Assembly (NCBI RefSeq): GCF_003751085.1
Contig: NZ_RJJY01000001.1
Location: 1,116,001 to 1,180,000 of the forward strand
DNA: 64,000 nucleotides
Source: Micromonospora sp. Llam0
Lineage (GTDB): Bacteria; Actinomycetota; Actinomycetes; Mycobacteriales; Micromonosporaceae
Direction: 5' to 3'
Each line of letters begins with the position of its first letter. The stretch's first letter is position 1. The notes under the pieces are model-generated. The model searched no databases. It saw nothing but the letters and a program-made list of their open reading frames with translations, and was not told the DNA's origin. Below, one piece after another: positions 22,098 through 31,370 of the stretch. Both the position numbers and the translations under genes were made by a program.

Positions 22098-24632
22098 TCA
22101 CGCCGATGGTGGGTTCCGGTCGTCGCTGACCGGTGCGGTGGCCGGTGACTGTCGTTGCGGCGCTGTCGCGGAATCCTCCGGCGGCGGCGCGTCAGGCAGT
22201 CGCGCCGCGTCCGACCGACCTTGTCTCGTCCCGCTCTGGTATGCGCTCATCATCCGCAGTACCTGCTCGGCCGGGCGGGCGGGCGGATCGGCCGGCCCGT
22301 CGTCCGGGTGCCTGTCCCGCTGGGACCTGTCGGGCGGGTTCGCGCCCGGTCCACCGGCGGACCCGGCGGCTGTGGAGCGTACCCGGACCGGTAGCCCGGA
22401 CGGGGTGTACGTCGAGGTGTGCGGACCGGCTGTCGGGGCGGACCGGACCTGGTCAGACTCGGGCTCCACCGACCCGGCCGGACGATCCGCAGATGCCGCA
22501 GTCGGCAGTGCCGCACCTGTCGCCGTCGTCGGTGCGGTCGGCGGGTCGCCGTCCGGTGGCGGTACGGGCTCGGAGCGGGCGGTGGCGGCCACCTGGGCGA
22601 CCGCCCGCACCGTGGAACGTCGCTCGGCGGCCCGACCCGGGCCGGTTGCGGCGGTCAGGGGCAGCGTCTCGGCGGCGTCGGACGCGGCGAGAGCAGCAGG
22701 CACCGCCGCTGGGAGCCGGCCGCTGGAGCGCAGATCCGGGTCGGTGGCTTCGTCGCCCGGCACCACCAGTTCCCGTGGGATCAGCACGACAGCGGTGGAC
22801 CCGCCGTACGGCGACTCCTTCAGATGCACCCGGATGCCGGTGCGTTCGGTCAGCCGGCTGACCACGTACAGGCCGAGCCGGACGGTGCTGGACAACCGGA
22901 ACTCCGGATGCTCGGTGATCCGTTCGTTTGCGGCGGCCCGCTCGTCGTCGCTCATGCCCAGCCCGCGGTCCTCGATCTCCACCACGTAGCCGTTGGCGAC
23001 GAACTGCCCCTTGACCTGGACGGTGGTGTGCGGCGGGGAGAACGACAACGCGTTCTCGATGAGTTCGGCGAGTAGGTGGATCACGTCGGCGACGGCCCGG
23101 CCGGCCAACGAGACCTGCCCGATCGGAGCGACAGTCACCCGGGTGTAGTCCTCGACCTCGGCGATGGCGCCACGGACGACGTCCACCATCGGCACGTCGC
23201 GGCGCCAGGTCCGGCCGGGTGTCGAGCCGGAGAGCACGATCAGGTTCTCCGCGTTGCGCCGCATCCGGGTGGCCAGGTGGTCGACCCGGAAGAGCTCCTC
23301 CAGCTTGTCCGCGTCCTCCTCCCGGCGTTCCATCGAGTCGAGCAGGGTGAGCTGCCGGTGGACCAGCGCCTGGGTCCGGCGGGCCAGGCTGAGGAACACG
23401 TCGCGTACGCTGCGCCGCAGCTCGGCCTGTTCCACGGCGGTGCGGACGGCGGTTTCCTGCACCCGGTTGAACGCGCGGCCGACCTGCCCGATCTCGTCGT
23501 TGCCGAACTCCAGCGGCGGTGCCTCGGCCGCCACGTCGACCTCCTCGCCCCGGCCGAGCCGGTCGACCACGCCCGGCAGCCGCTCCTCGGCCAGCCGGTG
23601 CGCCGCGTCCCGGAGCCGTTCGAGTTGGGCGACGATCGCCCGTGCGGTGGTGATCGACATGATGATCGACGCGACGACCGCGAGCATGCCGAGACCGGCC
23701 GCGAGCAGCAGCCGGAGCAGCACCAGCAGCGCCACCGGCACGGCCCGGTCGACGAGGTCGTCGCCACCAGCCAGCACGATCGTGTGCAGATCGGACATGG
23801 TCGCGTCGGCCGCGGGCCGCCACTGCGCCTCGGTCAAGGGTGCCGACGAGGAGGACGGCCCGCTCGCGACGATCCGTTGCTGCGCGTCCCGGAAACGTTC
23901 GTAGCTGTCGCTGTCGACCAGTTCCGCGTACCGGGCCCGGTCCGGTTCCGGCAGGTTCACCACGGTGGCGTCGACGAGGAATTCCTGTGCGCCGACCAAC
24001 TGCACGAACCGGGTGTGCTCGGCTGCGGTGAACCGCTCGGCGACGATCACCCCGGCGATCAGCGCATCCTGCTGGGCGACCAGTTCCTGGCTCCGGTTGA
24101 GATCGGTCAGGGTCGCCGTGTCGTCGGCGATGTCGCGTTCGTCGAGGTTGCCCAGCGCACCGAACAGTTGGAAGAACGCGGCGATCGTGTTGGTGTAGGC
24201 CCCGTGTGCGCTGCCCCGGTCGACTTCCCGTGCCTCGACGGCGTCGCGGGTGACGCGCAGCTCGGTCAGCCACCGTACGGTGTCGGTGACCTGTTGTTCC
24301 AGGTCGGCGCCGGCCGCGAGGTCCGCCCACCAGTGCTGGGCGGATGCCTGGAATTCGTCCGCGAGCCGTTCGTTCGCCTCGCGGAGCTCGACCAGTTCGC
24401 TACGGCGTTCGTCAGTCGGCCCGGCCAGGTATTCCATCGCCAGCCGTCGCTCGGACTGCAGCCCGAGCAGCAACGGCTCGCTCGGCTGGTAGATCTGGCT
24501 GTCATAGGTCTGCACCCACAACAAATTCAGGCCGTCGCGCAGGGTCACCCATGCGGCGAATGCCCACAGCGCGCTGAGTGACAGCAGCAGCGCGACAATC
24601 TTGGTACGCAGGTGAAATCCGCGTGACACCAT
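22098..24632 (-). CDS. cvnA: Conservon sensor histidine-kinase-like CvnA with NIT domain
   Basis: 844 residues. Membrane helix 1 (about 10-30) is followed by a large extracytoplasmic helical NIT-type (nitrate/nitrite-sensing) domain to about residue 290. Helix 2 (LLVLLRLLLAAGLGMLAVVA) comes next, then HAMP and coiled-coil segments, and an HATPase_c domain with N-box LIENALSFSPPHTTV and G-box EDRGLGMSDDERAA. The dimerisation region has no obvious phospho-acceptor His in a standard H-box, as usual for CvnA proteins. The last 200 residues are Pro/Ala/Thr-rich and probably disordered. It is the promoter-proximal gene of cvnABCD and starts 134 bases downstream of the terpene operon on the same strand. 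Confidence 0.9.
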   Translation of the reverse strand: MVSRGFHLRTKIVALLLSLSALWAFAAWVTLRDGLNLLWVQTYDSQIYQPSEPLLLGLQSERRLAMEYLAGPTDERRSELVELREANERLADEFQASAQHWWADLAAGADLEQQVTDTVRWLTELRVTRDAVEAREVDRGSAHGAYTNTIAAFFQLFGALGNLDERDIADDTATLTDLNRSQELVAQQDALIAGVIVAERFTAAEHTRFVQLVGAQEFLVDATVVNLPEPDRARYAELVDSDSYERFRDAQQRIVASGPSSSSAPLTEAQWRPAADATMSDLHTIVLAGGDDLVDRAVPVALLVLLRLLLAAGLGMLAVVASIIMSITTARAIVAQLERLRDAAHRLAEERLPGVVDRLGRGEEVDVAAEAPPLEFGNDEIGQVGRAFNRVQETAVRTAVEQAELRRSVRDVFLSLARRTQALVHRQLTLLDSMERREEDADKLEELFRVDHLATRMRRNAENLIVLSGSTPGRTWRRDVPMVDVVRGAIAEVEDYTRVTVAPIGQVSLAGRAVADVIHLLAELIENALSFSPPHTTVQVKGQFVANGYVVEIEDRGLGMSDDERAAANERITEHPEFRLSSTVRLGLYVVSRLTERTGIRVHLKESPYGGSTAVVLIPRELVVPGDEATDPDLRSSGRLPAAVPAALAASDAAETLPLTAATGPGRAAERRSTVRAVAQVAATARSEPVPPPDGDPPTAPTTATGAALPTAASADRPAGSVEPESDQVRSAPTAGPHTSTYTPSGLPVRVRSTAAGSAGGPGANPPDRSQRDRHPDDGPADPPARPAEQVLRMMSAYQSGTRQGRSDAARLPDAPPPEDSATAPQRQSPATAPVSDDRNPPSA

Positions 24633-24766
24633 TACACCGTCCCCGGCCTGACCTGCGAATGTCTTGTCATCTGCCTGCTACTCCTGGCCGTACATACGCG
24701 GACTGTGCCGCGCCTGTTCATGAGCGCATGGGCACGGCGCACGCTAGCAGCGTCGCGGTCCGGTGC

Positions 24767-26488
24767 TCAAGCGTGCCTGTTGGCGCCGGTGACGCGTGCC
24801 CGGTGAGCGAGTTTCCCGGCGGCCACGATCTCCGCCGCGACCACTGTGACCGGTTGGTAGAGATCCTTGTCGTGCCAGAGGGCCGGCCCCTGGTCGGCGG
24901 TGGACGGTACGAGATGGGCGGCGCCCCGACGGGCGGCCCGCAGCATCCGGTCGCTGGGCGGGTCGGTGGTGGCGAGCAGGGTCCGTACCGCGTACGCGGT
25001 CTCCTCGGCGGTGCCGTGCCAGCGCCCCCAGGAGCCGTCTGGCCGTTGGGTGCGCAGCACCCAGTCCACCGCCCGCAGTACGGCGGCAGCCGGCCGGGCC
25101 CCGGTGCCGGCGGCGGACAACGCCAACGCGCAGGCGGCGGTCGCGTAGTACGGCGAGGCGTGCCAGCGGTCCTGCCAGGAGCCGTCGGGCTGCTGCTGGT
25201 CGCACAGCCATGCGCTGATCGACCGGCGGAGTGCGTCCAGGTCGGCGGCGCGGCGTCCACCACCGAGCGCCAGGAGGGTGTCGAGGGCGTGCGCGTTGGT
25301 GGTCACCGAGGCGCCGTCCTCACCCGGCCAGGTGGCGATGTGGTCGCCGGCCCGGAAGTCGAGCAGCACCGCCGGATCGGCCGGCTGCCCGAGCAGCGCC
25401 AGACAGTGCAGGACCACGGCGGTGGTGTCGGCGTCCGGCGGCAGGCCTGCCCCGGTCGCCGCTCCGGCCGGGGTGAGCGCCGCACGCAGGGACCCTGGCA
25501 GTTCGGGCGGCACCAGCACGGCGACGTCGGCGCGTAGCAGAGTGGTCAGGACCCAGGCTCGCTCGAACACGGCGACCGGCGTGGCACACGGCACCGGGCC
25601 GTGGTGTTCGTGTACCACCGTTTCCAGGTAGCGGCGCGCGGGCGCCGGGTCGACCTCGGTGCGGACCGGGTCGATGGTGGTGAGCCAGGCCGCGGTGGCG
25701 GCGGGCGAACCGCCGACCGTACCGGCCGGTCGACCTGTCCCGGACCCCACGAGCGGGTGGGCCGGCACGGGCGCCACCGCTGGACGGCCCAGCGGTGCCG
25801 CCTGGTGGGCGAAGGTCTCGTACGCGTGCAGCAGCTTCGTCGGCACCGGCCGGCCACCGGCGGACAGCCGGCGCACCGAGTCCAGCCGGCCGGTGCCGAG
25901 TTCACCCCGCAGCCGTAGTGGGGCGTCGGCGGCCGGGTCGCTCGCTGGCGGGCCGGGGCGGCGTAGCCGTTGGTTGATCCGGTCGACCAGCGCCGGCACG
26001 ATCAGGTCGGCGGCGGGGGTGTCGGGCAGTGTCCCGCCGGTCGTCGCGGCGAGGATCCGGTGCGCGGCGGTCAGCCCCCGCGCCGTCGCGGCGGGCAGCG
26101 GCGTGGTGGCCGGCAGCGGCGTGGTGGCGGACCGGAGCGTCGGTACGGCCGTGACGCCGAGCAGCGCCTCGACGGCGCTCAACGTCGGGACCAGCGCGTA
26201 GCCGCCCGGACCGCCCCAGCTGCCGTCCGGCTGCTGGCTGGCCAGCAGATGACGCACCCGGGCCCGGTGCCCGGTCAGCCAGGGGGCGAAACTGACCAGT
26301 CGGGCGGTCTCGTAGACGGAGACGTCGGTGCGGCCCCAGGGCTGACCGGGCAGCCGGTCCACGATCTCCTGCGCCGCCCGGTCCCAGCTGTCCGTGACGT
26401 GGCCGGCGTACCGTCGGGCACGGGCCGGGACCGGGCCGGTCGTGGCGGGTCCGCCACCGGGCGCGGCCCGGCTTCCGGTGACCGTCAC
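24767..26488 (-). CDS. Class II diterpene cyclase (copalyl-diphosphate-synthase type)
   Basis: 573 residues with the alpha-alpha barrel repeats of class II terpene cyclases: QQPDGSWGGPGGYALVPT near residue 90, QQQPDGSWQDRWH and QRPDGSWGRWHGTAEETAYA towards the C-terminus. The protonating motif is PDADTTAVVLH (about residue 350), that is DxDTT rather than the usual DxDD; DxDTT is known from the mycobacterial cyclase Rv3377c. Predicted reaction: protonation-driven bicyclisation of geranylgeranyl diphosphate to a labdane-type diphosphate; stereochemistry cannot be predicted. The GTG at 26488 overlaps the class I synthase stop as GTGA; a later GTG (VTDSWDRAA) is possible. Third gene of the P450-class I-class II operon. 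Confidence 0.85.
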   Translation of the reverse strand: MTVTGSRAAPGGGPATTGPVPARARRYAGHVTDSWDRAAQEIVDRLPGQPWGRTDVSVYETARLVSFAPWLTGHRARVRHLLASQQPDGSWGGPGGYALVPTLSAVEALLGVTAVPTLRSATTPLPATTPLPAATARGLTAAHRILAATTGGTLPDTPAADLIVPALVDRINQRLRRPGPPASDPAADAPLRLRGELGTGRLDSVRRLSAGGRPVPTKLLHAYETFAHQAAPLGRPAVAPVPAHPLVGSGTGRPAGTVGGSPAATAAWLTTIDPVRTEVDPAPARRYLETVVHEHHGPVPCATPVAVFERAWVLTTLLRADVAVLVPPELPGSLRAALTPAGAATGAGLPPDADTTAVVLHCLALLGQPADPAVLLDFRAGDHIATWPGEDGASVTTNAHALDTLLALGGGRRAADLDALRRSISAWLCDQQQPDGSWQDRWHASPYYATAACALALSAAGTGARPAAAVLRAVDWVLRTQRPDGSWGRWHGTAEETAYAVRTLLATTDPPSDRMLRAARRGAAHLVPSTADQGPALWHDKDLYQPVTVVAAEIVAAGKLAHRARVTGANRHA

Positions 26489-27393
26489 AGCTCGCCCCAG
26501 AAGTCGGTGACCCGGTAGAAGCCGCTGGTGTACCCCAGCTGCCGGGACAGGTAGGCGGCCTGGTTGGGGCAGCGGATCTCCAACGGCCGCAGCAGGTCGC
26601 GGCACCGGTCGACCAGATGTCCGATCTGGTCCTCCACCACACCCCGGTCGGCGGTCAGCAGCAGCGCGTTGAGATCACCCCAGGCGGTGTCCCGCTTGAT
26701 CGAGGCGAGGTCGTTGACCAGCCGGAGCACCCGCTGCACCTCCCGACTGACGGTGATCAGCTCGGTCAGGTGCGCCAGGGTCGGGCCGTCGCCGAGCCGC
26801 AGCCAGTGCGTCACGTTGACAAAGGTCGACCCGAAGTTGTCCGCGTTGTCGAGGTAGTCGGCGAAGGTCGGGCCGGCTTCCGCCGGGGCGGCGCGGCGGG
26901 CCGCCTTCCACCGCCATTCCCGGTGCATCGCGGTGAGCGTCCGGTCCAGTTCGGCCCACCAGCGGTCCCGCCGGGAGGCGAAGGCGGGTGCCTGGTCGAG
27001 TTCGGCGACGATGTCGGCGAGGAACCGGCCGAGTTCGTCGTCGGGTCCGGCCGCGGCGCCGTACGCCACCGCACGGCACCGGTCGACGAGGGCGACGATC
27101 TCGTCGTCGGTCGTCGCCCGGTAGTCGATCAACCAGTCGGCGGCGAACACCCACAGCGCGGTCCGGTTGGCCAGCCGTAGCTGCTCCGGGGTGCACCAGG
27201 GCGCGGCGAACGCGGTGGCCAGCGAGACTGCGGCGCTGACCGCCGGGTCGAACGGGCGGGCCGGGAACAGACCGGGGTAGGCCCGGGTGTGTTCGGTCAG
27301 GTCACGCTGACCGTGGATCGCGACAGCGCAGATCCGTCCGTTTTCGGCCGCGCTCTGCAGGTTCGCTGCGGCCGATGAGGACACCGTGTGCAT
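26485..27393 (-). CDS. Class I terpene synthase
   Basis: 302 residues with the all-alpha class I fold. The first metal-binding motif is non-canonical: FAADWLIDYRATTDDE (about residue 86) offers DxxxD plus a following DDE rather than DDxxD. The second is a good NSE-type motif, VNDLASIKRD (about residue 226). An RxYP-like FYRVTDFW near the C-terminus could stand for the RY pair. Its likely substrate is the diphosphate made by the class II cyclase, giving a tricyclic diterpene such as a kaurane or pimarane type (inference). Start ATG 27393 overlaps the P450 stop as TGATG. Confidence 0.8.
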   Translation of the reverse strand: MHTVSSSAAANLQSAAENGRICAVAIHGQRDLTEHTRAYPGLFPARPFDPAVSAAVSLATAFAAPWCTPEQLRLANRTALWVFAADWLIDYRATTDDEIVALVDRCRAVAYGAAAGPDDELGRFLADIVAELDQAPAFASRRDRWWAELDRTLTAMHREWRWKAARRAAPAEAGPTFADYLDNADNFGSTFVNVTHWLRLGDGPTLAHLTELITVSREVQRVLRLVNDLASIKRDTAWGDLNALLLTADRGVVEDQIGHLVDRCRDLLRPLEIRCPNQAAYLSRQLGYTSGFYRVTDFWGEL

Positions 27394-28814
27394 CAGACCG
27401 TCCGGGAGAGGGCGGCCGGTTCGATCCGAACCCGTACCGGGGCGTCGGTCCGTACCGACGCCCCGGCCTGCGGCGTGGGTATCCGGCCGTCCGGCACCCG
27501 CACCCGGAACCGGCTCAGGATCGTGGCGACGATCAGCGACGCCTCCAGGTAGAACAGGTGCTGGCCGAGGCACTGATGCGGCCCGCCGCCGAACGGGAAG
27601 TGGGCGTACCGGTGCCGACGCCGTGCCGTCGTCGACGGATCGGTGCCGGTGTCGTCCGTCGCGTCGGGGTTGAACCGGTCGGGGTGGAACCGGTCCGGAT
27701 CCGGCCAGACCGTGGGTAGCCGGTGGGTCAGGTACGGACTCGCTACCAGTTGCGCACCGGCCTCGATGCGGACGCCGTCGATCACGTCGTCGGCGTGCGC
27801 GGTACGGGGGATCAGCCAGGCCACCGGGTACAGCCGCAGCAGTTCGTCGAGCACCATCCGGGTGTAGCGCAGTCGTGGCAGGTGCTCGCGGCGGACCGGT
27901 CCGGCACCGACCACCTCGTCGATTTCCCGGTACAGCCGGTCGGCAACCGCCGGGTGCCGGTGCAGCAGCGGCCAGAGCCAGGTCAGTACGCCGTAGGTGG
28001 TTTCGGTGCTGGTGGCGAACATGGCCACCGTGTCGTTGCGAATCTGCGCCTCCTCGTACGCGCGGCCGTCGCGGGCGGCGGCGCGGACCAGGGTCCCGAC
28101 GACATCGTCGGTGTCGTCGCCGTCGGCCCGGGCCTGCCGTACCACCGGCAGCACGATGTCGTCGATGGTCTGTACGGCCTGGCGGAACGCGCGGTCGCGG
28201 GGCAGCGGGACCGAGTTGGGTACAAACGGCAGGAGCAGCCTCGGCAGTACGGCGGTGGCGATGGTGTCCTGGGCCGCGGCGATCCGTAGGGCCTGATCGG
28301 TGGTGAACCGGTCGGCGAACATCACCCGGACGATGGCGCGGCAGACCAGCCGGGACAGTTCCTCGCCGATGTCGACGGTGCGTCCGTGGCGGGCCGCGTC
28401 GGCCAGCGGCCCGGTCGCGTCGGCGATCGCCGTGGCCAGGTCGTCGGTGAGGGCGTCCAGCCGTCGTGCGGTGAACAGCGGCTGCAGCGTACGGCGGCTG
28501 TCCGACCAGACCGGACCCTCGCTGAGGATGCCGTCGCCGAACAACCGCAGGATGGGCCGCCAGAGCAGGCCACGGCCGTCGCGTAGGTAGTTGGCCGCGT
28601 TGTCACGCAGCACGTGCGCCACCTGGGCGGGGTCACTGACCAGGTAGAGCCGGACCGGTCCGGCGGAGAGCCGGACGATGCCGCCGTCGGCGTCGGCGGC
28701 GAGCCCGACGAGGGTCCGCAGCGGGTCGCGGACCAGCCCGGGCAGGACGCGTAGCGCCGCGACCGGACGCATCGGGGCGGGAGAGGCACCCGGTCGGGGT
28801 GTCGGACCCGTCAT
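27393..28814 (-). CDS. Cytochrome P450 of the diterpene operon
   Basis: 473 residues. The heme-binding loop FPFGGGPHQCLGQHL has Cys near residue 414; the K-helix ExxR is in VLDELLRLYPVAWL; the I-helix segment is MFATSTETTYG, where the usual AGxDT is replaced by ATSTETT. Nearby PDRFHPDRF is the PERF-type motif. It is most like the long actinobacterial class related to CYP102/CYP135-type enzymes. First gene of the operon with AGGTGA upstream of the ATG. Probable role: oxidative tailoring of the diterpene. No ferredoxin is encoded in this operon; the ferredoxin at 17680 is 10 kb away. Confidence 0.88.
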   Translation of the reverse strand: MTGPTPRPGASPAPMRPVAALRVLPGLVRDPLRTLVGLAADADGGIVRLSAGPVRLYLVSDPAQVAHVLRDNAANYLRDGRGLLWRPILRLFGDGILSEGPVWSDSRRTLQPLFTARRLDALTDDLATAIADATGPLADAARHGRTVDIGEELSRLVCRAIVRVMFADRFTTDQALRIAAAQDTIATAVLPRLLLPFVPNSVPLPRDRAFRQAVQTIDDIVLPVVRQARADGDDTDDVVGTLVRAAARDGRAYEEAQIRNDTVAMFATSTETTYGVLTWLWPLLHRHPAVADRLYREIDEVVGAGPVRREHLPRLRYTRMVLDELLRLYPVAWLIPRTAHADDVIDGVRIEAGAQLVASPYLTHRLPTVWPDPDRFHPDRFNPDATDDTGTDPSTTARRRHRYAHFPFGGGPHQCLGQHLFYLEASLIVATILSRFRVRVPDGRIPTPQAGASVRTDAPVRVRIEPAALSRTV

Positions 28815-29047
28815 GCGATCACCTGCACACGATCTCCGTTCCGCCACCTGACCGCAGGGTCCACCGGGTCGACTGGTGACTGATTGGAAGCAAAAGACAA
28901 CGTTCGGCTGATCATGCCATGGTGATCACCGGCAATCTAGATTCATAGATGTTAAGTTCTCCTTTGGTTCGCGCGCCTTTCTGCACAACCAGCCGTACGG
29001 TCGTCTGCGCTGGCAGTCGACGCGGCCCGGTGTGGTATGAGTGCACG

Positions 29048-31153
29048 GTGACCCAGACGAAGCCCGGCGCCGGTGCCGACGACCCGAAGCCGGACTCCCG
29101 ACGGGTGTCCGGCTGGTCCGCCCTGGTGGAGCTGATCGCACTCTGCGGGCTCGTGGTGGCCCAGCCGCTGCTCGACGTGATCGGTCGCAGCCCGGACTTC
29201 TTCTTTTTCCACGGTGCCGGACCGGCCGCCGTACTCACCCTGGTCGCGGTGATCGTGCTGGTTCCACCGGTGCTGTTGTGGGCTCTCGGCTGGTTGACCG
29301 GGCTGGCCGGGCCGGCGGTGCGGCGATGGACTCATCTGGTCGTACTCGGCGGTCTGACCGTGTTGCTCATGGTGCAGATCGGTAAGGCGTTGATCGATGT
29401 GCGGGGCCCGCTGCTGGTGGTGCTCGCCGCTGTCGTCGCCACGGTGCTGCTGGCCGGGTACGCCCGGTCGCCGGTCGCCCGGCAGGTGCTGCGGGTCGCC
29501 GCGGTCGGTCCGCTGGCGTTCGTGTCGCTGTTCGTCTTCGCCTCGCCGTCGTCGGCGGTGCTGCTCGGCCGGGAGACGTCCGGCGCGCCGGTGCGTAGCA
29601 TCGGTCCCCACCCGCCGGTCGTCATGATCATCCTCGACGAGTTCCCGCTGATGTCGCTGCTCGACGAGCGGGGTGAGATCGACGCCGGGCTGGTGCCGAA
29701 CTTCGCCCAGCTGGCCGCCGGCTCGACCTGGTACCGCAACGCCACCACGGTGAGCGGTAAGACCGTCAACGCGGTGCCGGCGATGCTGACCGGACGGTAC
29801 CCGACCGGGGAGTTGACCCCGCACTACTCGCAGCACCCGGACAACCTGTTCACCCTGCTCGGACCGGCCTACCAGATCGAGGCCTGGGAGAACGTCACCC
29901 AGCTCTGCCCGCCGCAGCACTGCCGGGGACGTCCCGGGCAGGACCGGGGCAGCCTGCCGGTGATGCTGCGGGAAACCGCGGCACTGTACGGCCAGTTGAT
30001 CTCACCGGACGATTCGCTGGACGATCCGGCGGCGAGTTTCCGCGAGCCGACGGTGGCCGACGACATCCGGGCCAACGACAAGTCCCCGGACGCCGGCCCG
30101 GAGTTCCGGATGAGCCGGCTGAAGGAGAACCAGCCGGCCCGGTTCACCGATTTCCTCGGTTCGTTGCAGCCCCGGGACACCCCGACGCTGCACTTCCTGC
30201 ACCTGCTGATGCCCCACTCGCCGTGGACCTATCTGCCGAGTGGGATGCGGTACGACGGTCCGGGCGGGTTGCCGTACGACGGACCCTGGTGGGCCCGACT
30301 CACCCATCAGCGGCACCTGCAGCAGGTCGGCTACACCGACCTGCTGATCGGCGAGGCGTTGCGTACGTTGCGCGCGAACGGCCTCTACGACGACGCGCTG
30401 ATCGTGGTGACCTCCGACCACGGGGGCAGCTTCAGCGAGGGGATCACCGGCCGGGAGATGGACGACCAGTTCACCGCCGCCGCCGAACTCGCCTGGGTGC
30501 CGCTGTTCGTCAAGGAGCCCGGCCAACAGGCCGGGCGGATCGACGACCGCAACTGGGAGCAGGTCGACCTGCTGCCGACCGTCGCCGACCACGCCGGGGT
30601 GCAGATGCCGTGGCGTACCGACGGCATCTCCGCGCTGCACGGCGAGCGGGAGACCACCGACAAGCGGTTCGACCCGCGACCGGGTGAGCCGGTGACGATC
30701 GACGGCCCGGCCCACTTCGCCGCCGTACGGGCGGGTTCCAGCGCCCGGCCGGTGTTCCCGCCGCTGCCGGCGGTGGACCTGATCGGCGCGGCGGTCGACG
30801 ATCTGACGGTGGTCGGCACCGGCCCGCCGGCGACCGTGACGAATCTTTCCGAGTACCAGGACGTCCGGGCCGAGCGCGGCAAGATCCCGGCGCTGGTGCA
30901 CGGCACCCTGCCGGAGTCGGTGCCGGTCGGCGCCCCGATCGCGGTCGCGCTGAACGGGCGGGTCGGCACCGTGGTCCAGACAGCCCGCGACGGTGCCGGT
31001 CAGCTCCGGTTCGTCGGCCTGATCCCGGACGAGCGGCTGTTCGTCGCCGGCGCCAACCGGTTGGAACTGTTCCTGGTGGTCGACCCCGATCCGGCCGGCG
31101 ACGAGCCGACCGGATCGGCGTCGACCGTGCGGCGTCTGCCCACCACCGGCTGA
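29048..31153 (+). CDS. Membrane sulfatase-like protein (alkaline phosphatase superfamily)
   Basis: 701 residues. The N-terminal 175 residues carry about four membrane helices (LVELIALCGLVVAQPLLDV, VLTLVAVIVLVPPVLLWALG, LVVLGGLTVLLMVQIG, LLVVLAAVVATVLLAGYA). The extracytoplasmic part starts with the metal-binding PVVMIILDEFPLMSLL and shows NATTVSGKTVNAVPAMLTGR at the nucleophile position, where sulfatases have C/S-x-P-x-R and LTA-synthases have Thr. It also has HFLHLLMPHSPW and IVVTSDHGGSF. Such proteins hydrolyse or transfer phospho- or sulfo-groups at the envelope; here the Thr/Ser nucleophile hints at a phosphotransferase-like enzyme. It is divergent from the P450 operon, so a link to terpene metabolism is positional only. 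GTG 29048 is chosen for frame and N-terminus. Confidence 0.7.
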   Translation: MTQTKPGAGADDPKPDSRRVSGWSALVELIALCGLVVAQPLLDVIGRSPDFFFFHGAGPAAVLTLVAVIVLVPPVLLWALGWLTGLAGPAVRRWTHLVVLGGLTVLLMVQIGKALIDVRGPLLVVLAAVVATVLLAGYARSPVARQVLRVAAVGPLAFVSLFVFASPSSAVLLGRETSGAPVRSIGPHPPVVMIILDEFPLMSLLDERGEIDAGLVPNFAQLAAGSTWYRNATTVSGKTVNAVPAMLTGRYPTGELTPHYSQHPDNLFTLLGPAYQIEAWENVTQLCPPQHCRGRPGQDRGSLPVMLRETAALYGQLISPDDSLDDPAASFREPTVADDIRANDKSPDAGPEFRMSRLKENQPARFTDFLGSLQPRDTPTLHFLHLLMPHSPWTYLPSGMRYDGPGGLPYDGPWWARLTHQRHLQQVGYTDLLIGEALRTLRANGLYDDALIVVTSDHGGSFSEGITGREMDDQFTAAAELAWVPLFVKEPGQQAGRIDDRNWEQVDLLPTVADHAGVQMPWRTDGISALHGERETTDKRFDPRPGEPVTIDGPAHFAAVRAGSSARPVFPPLPAVDLIGAAVDDLTVVGTGPPATVTNLSEYQDVRAERGKIPALVHGTLPESVPVGAPIAVALNGRVGTVVQTARDGAGQLRFVGLIPDERLFVAGANRLELFLVVDPDPAGDEPTGSASTVRRLPTTG

Positions 31154-31370
31154 CCCGAGCTGCCAGCAATCACAAGACGTCTGAGCTACGGGTCAATATG
31201 TCGCGTGTCGTATTCCCGTTACGTCAAATCGTGTTGAGCTGGATCACGCCACCCGGCATCCTCATCATTTCGTGAGAACTTCCTCAAGTTTCGGGCGAAT
31301 CGGTTTCGTAGTCTGCTCCTGCCGTCGAGGGACGGGGCCGCAGCGTCGACCAACCGAGGAGGAGCCCGCC

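Noticed and set aside
28909..28928. TGATCA-TGCCATGG-TGATCA element between the P450 operon and the sulfatase-like gene as an operator
   Set aside because: TGATCA is self-complementary, so the apparent dyad is two short palindromes; there is no wider symmetry or second copy to support it.
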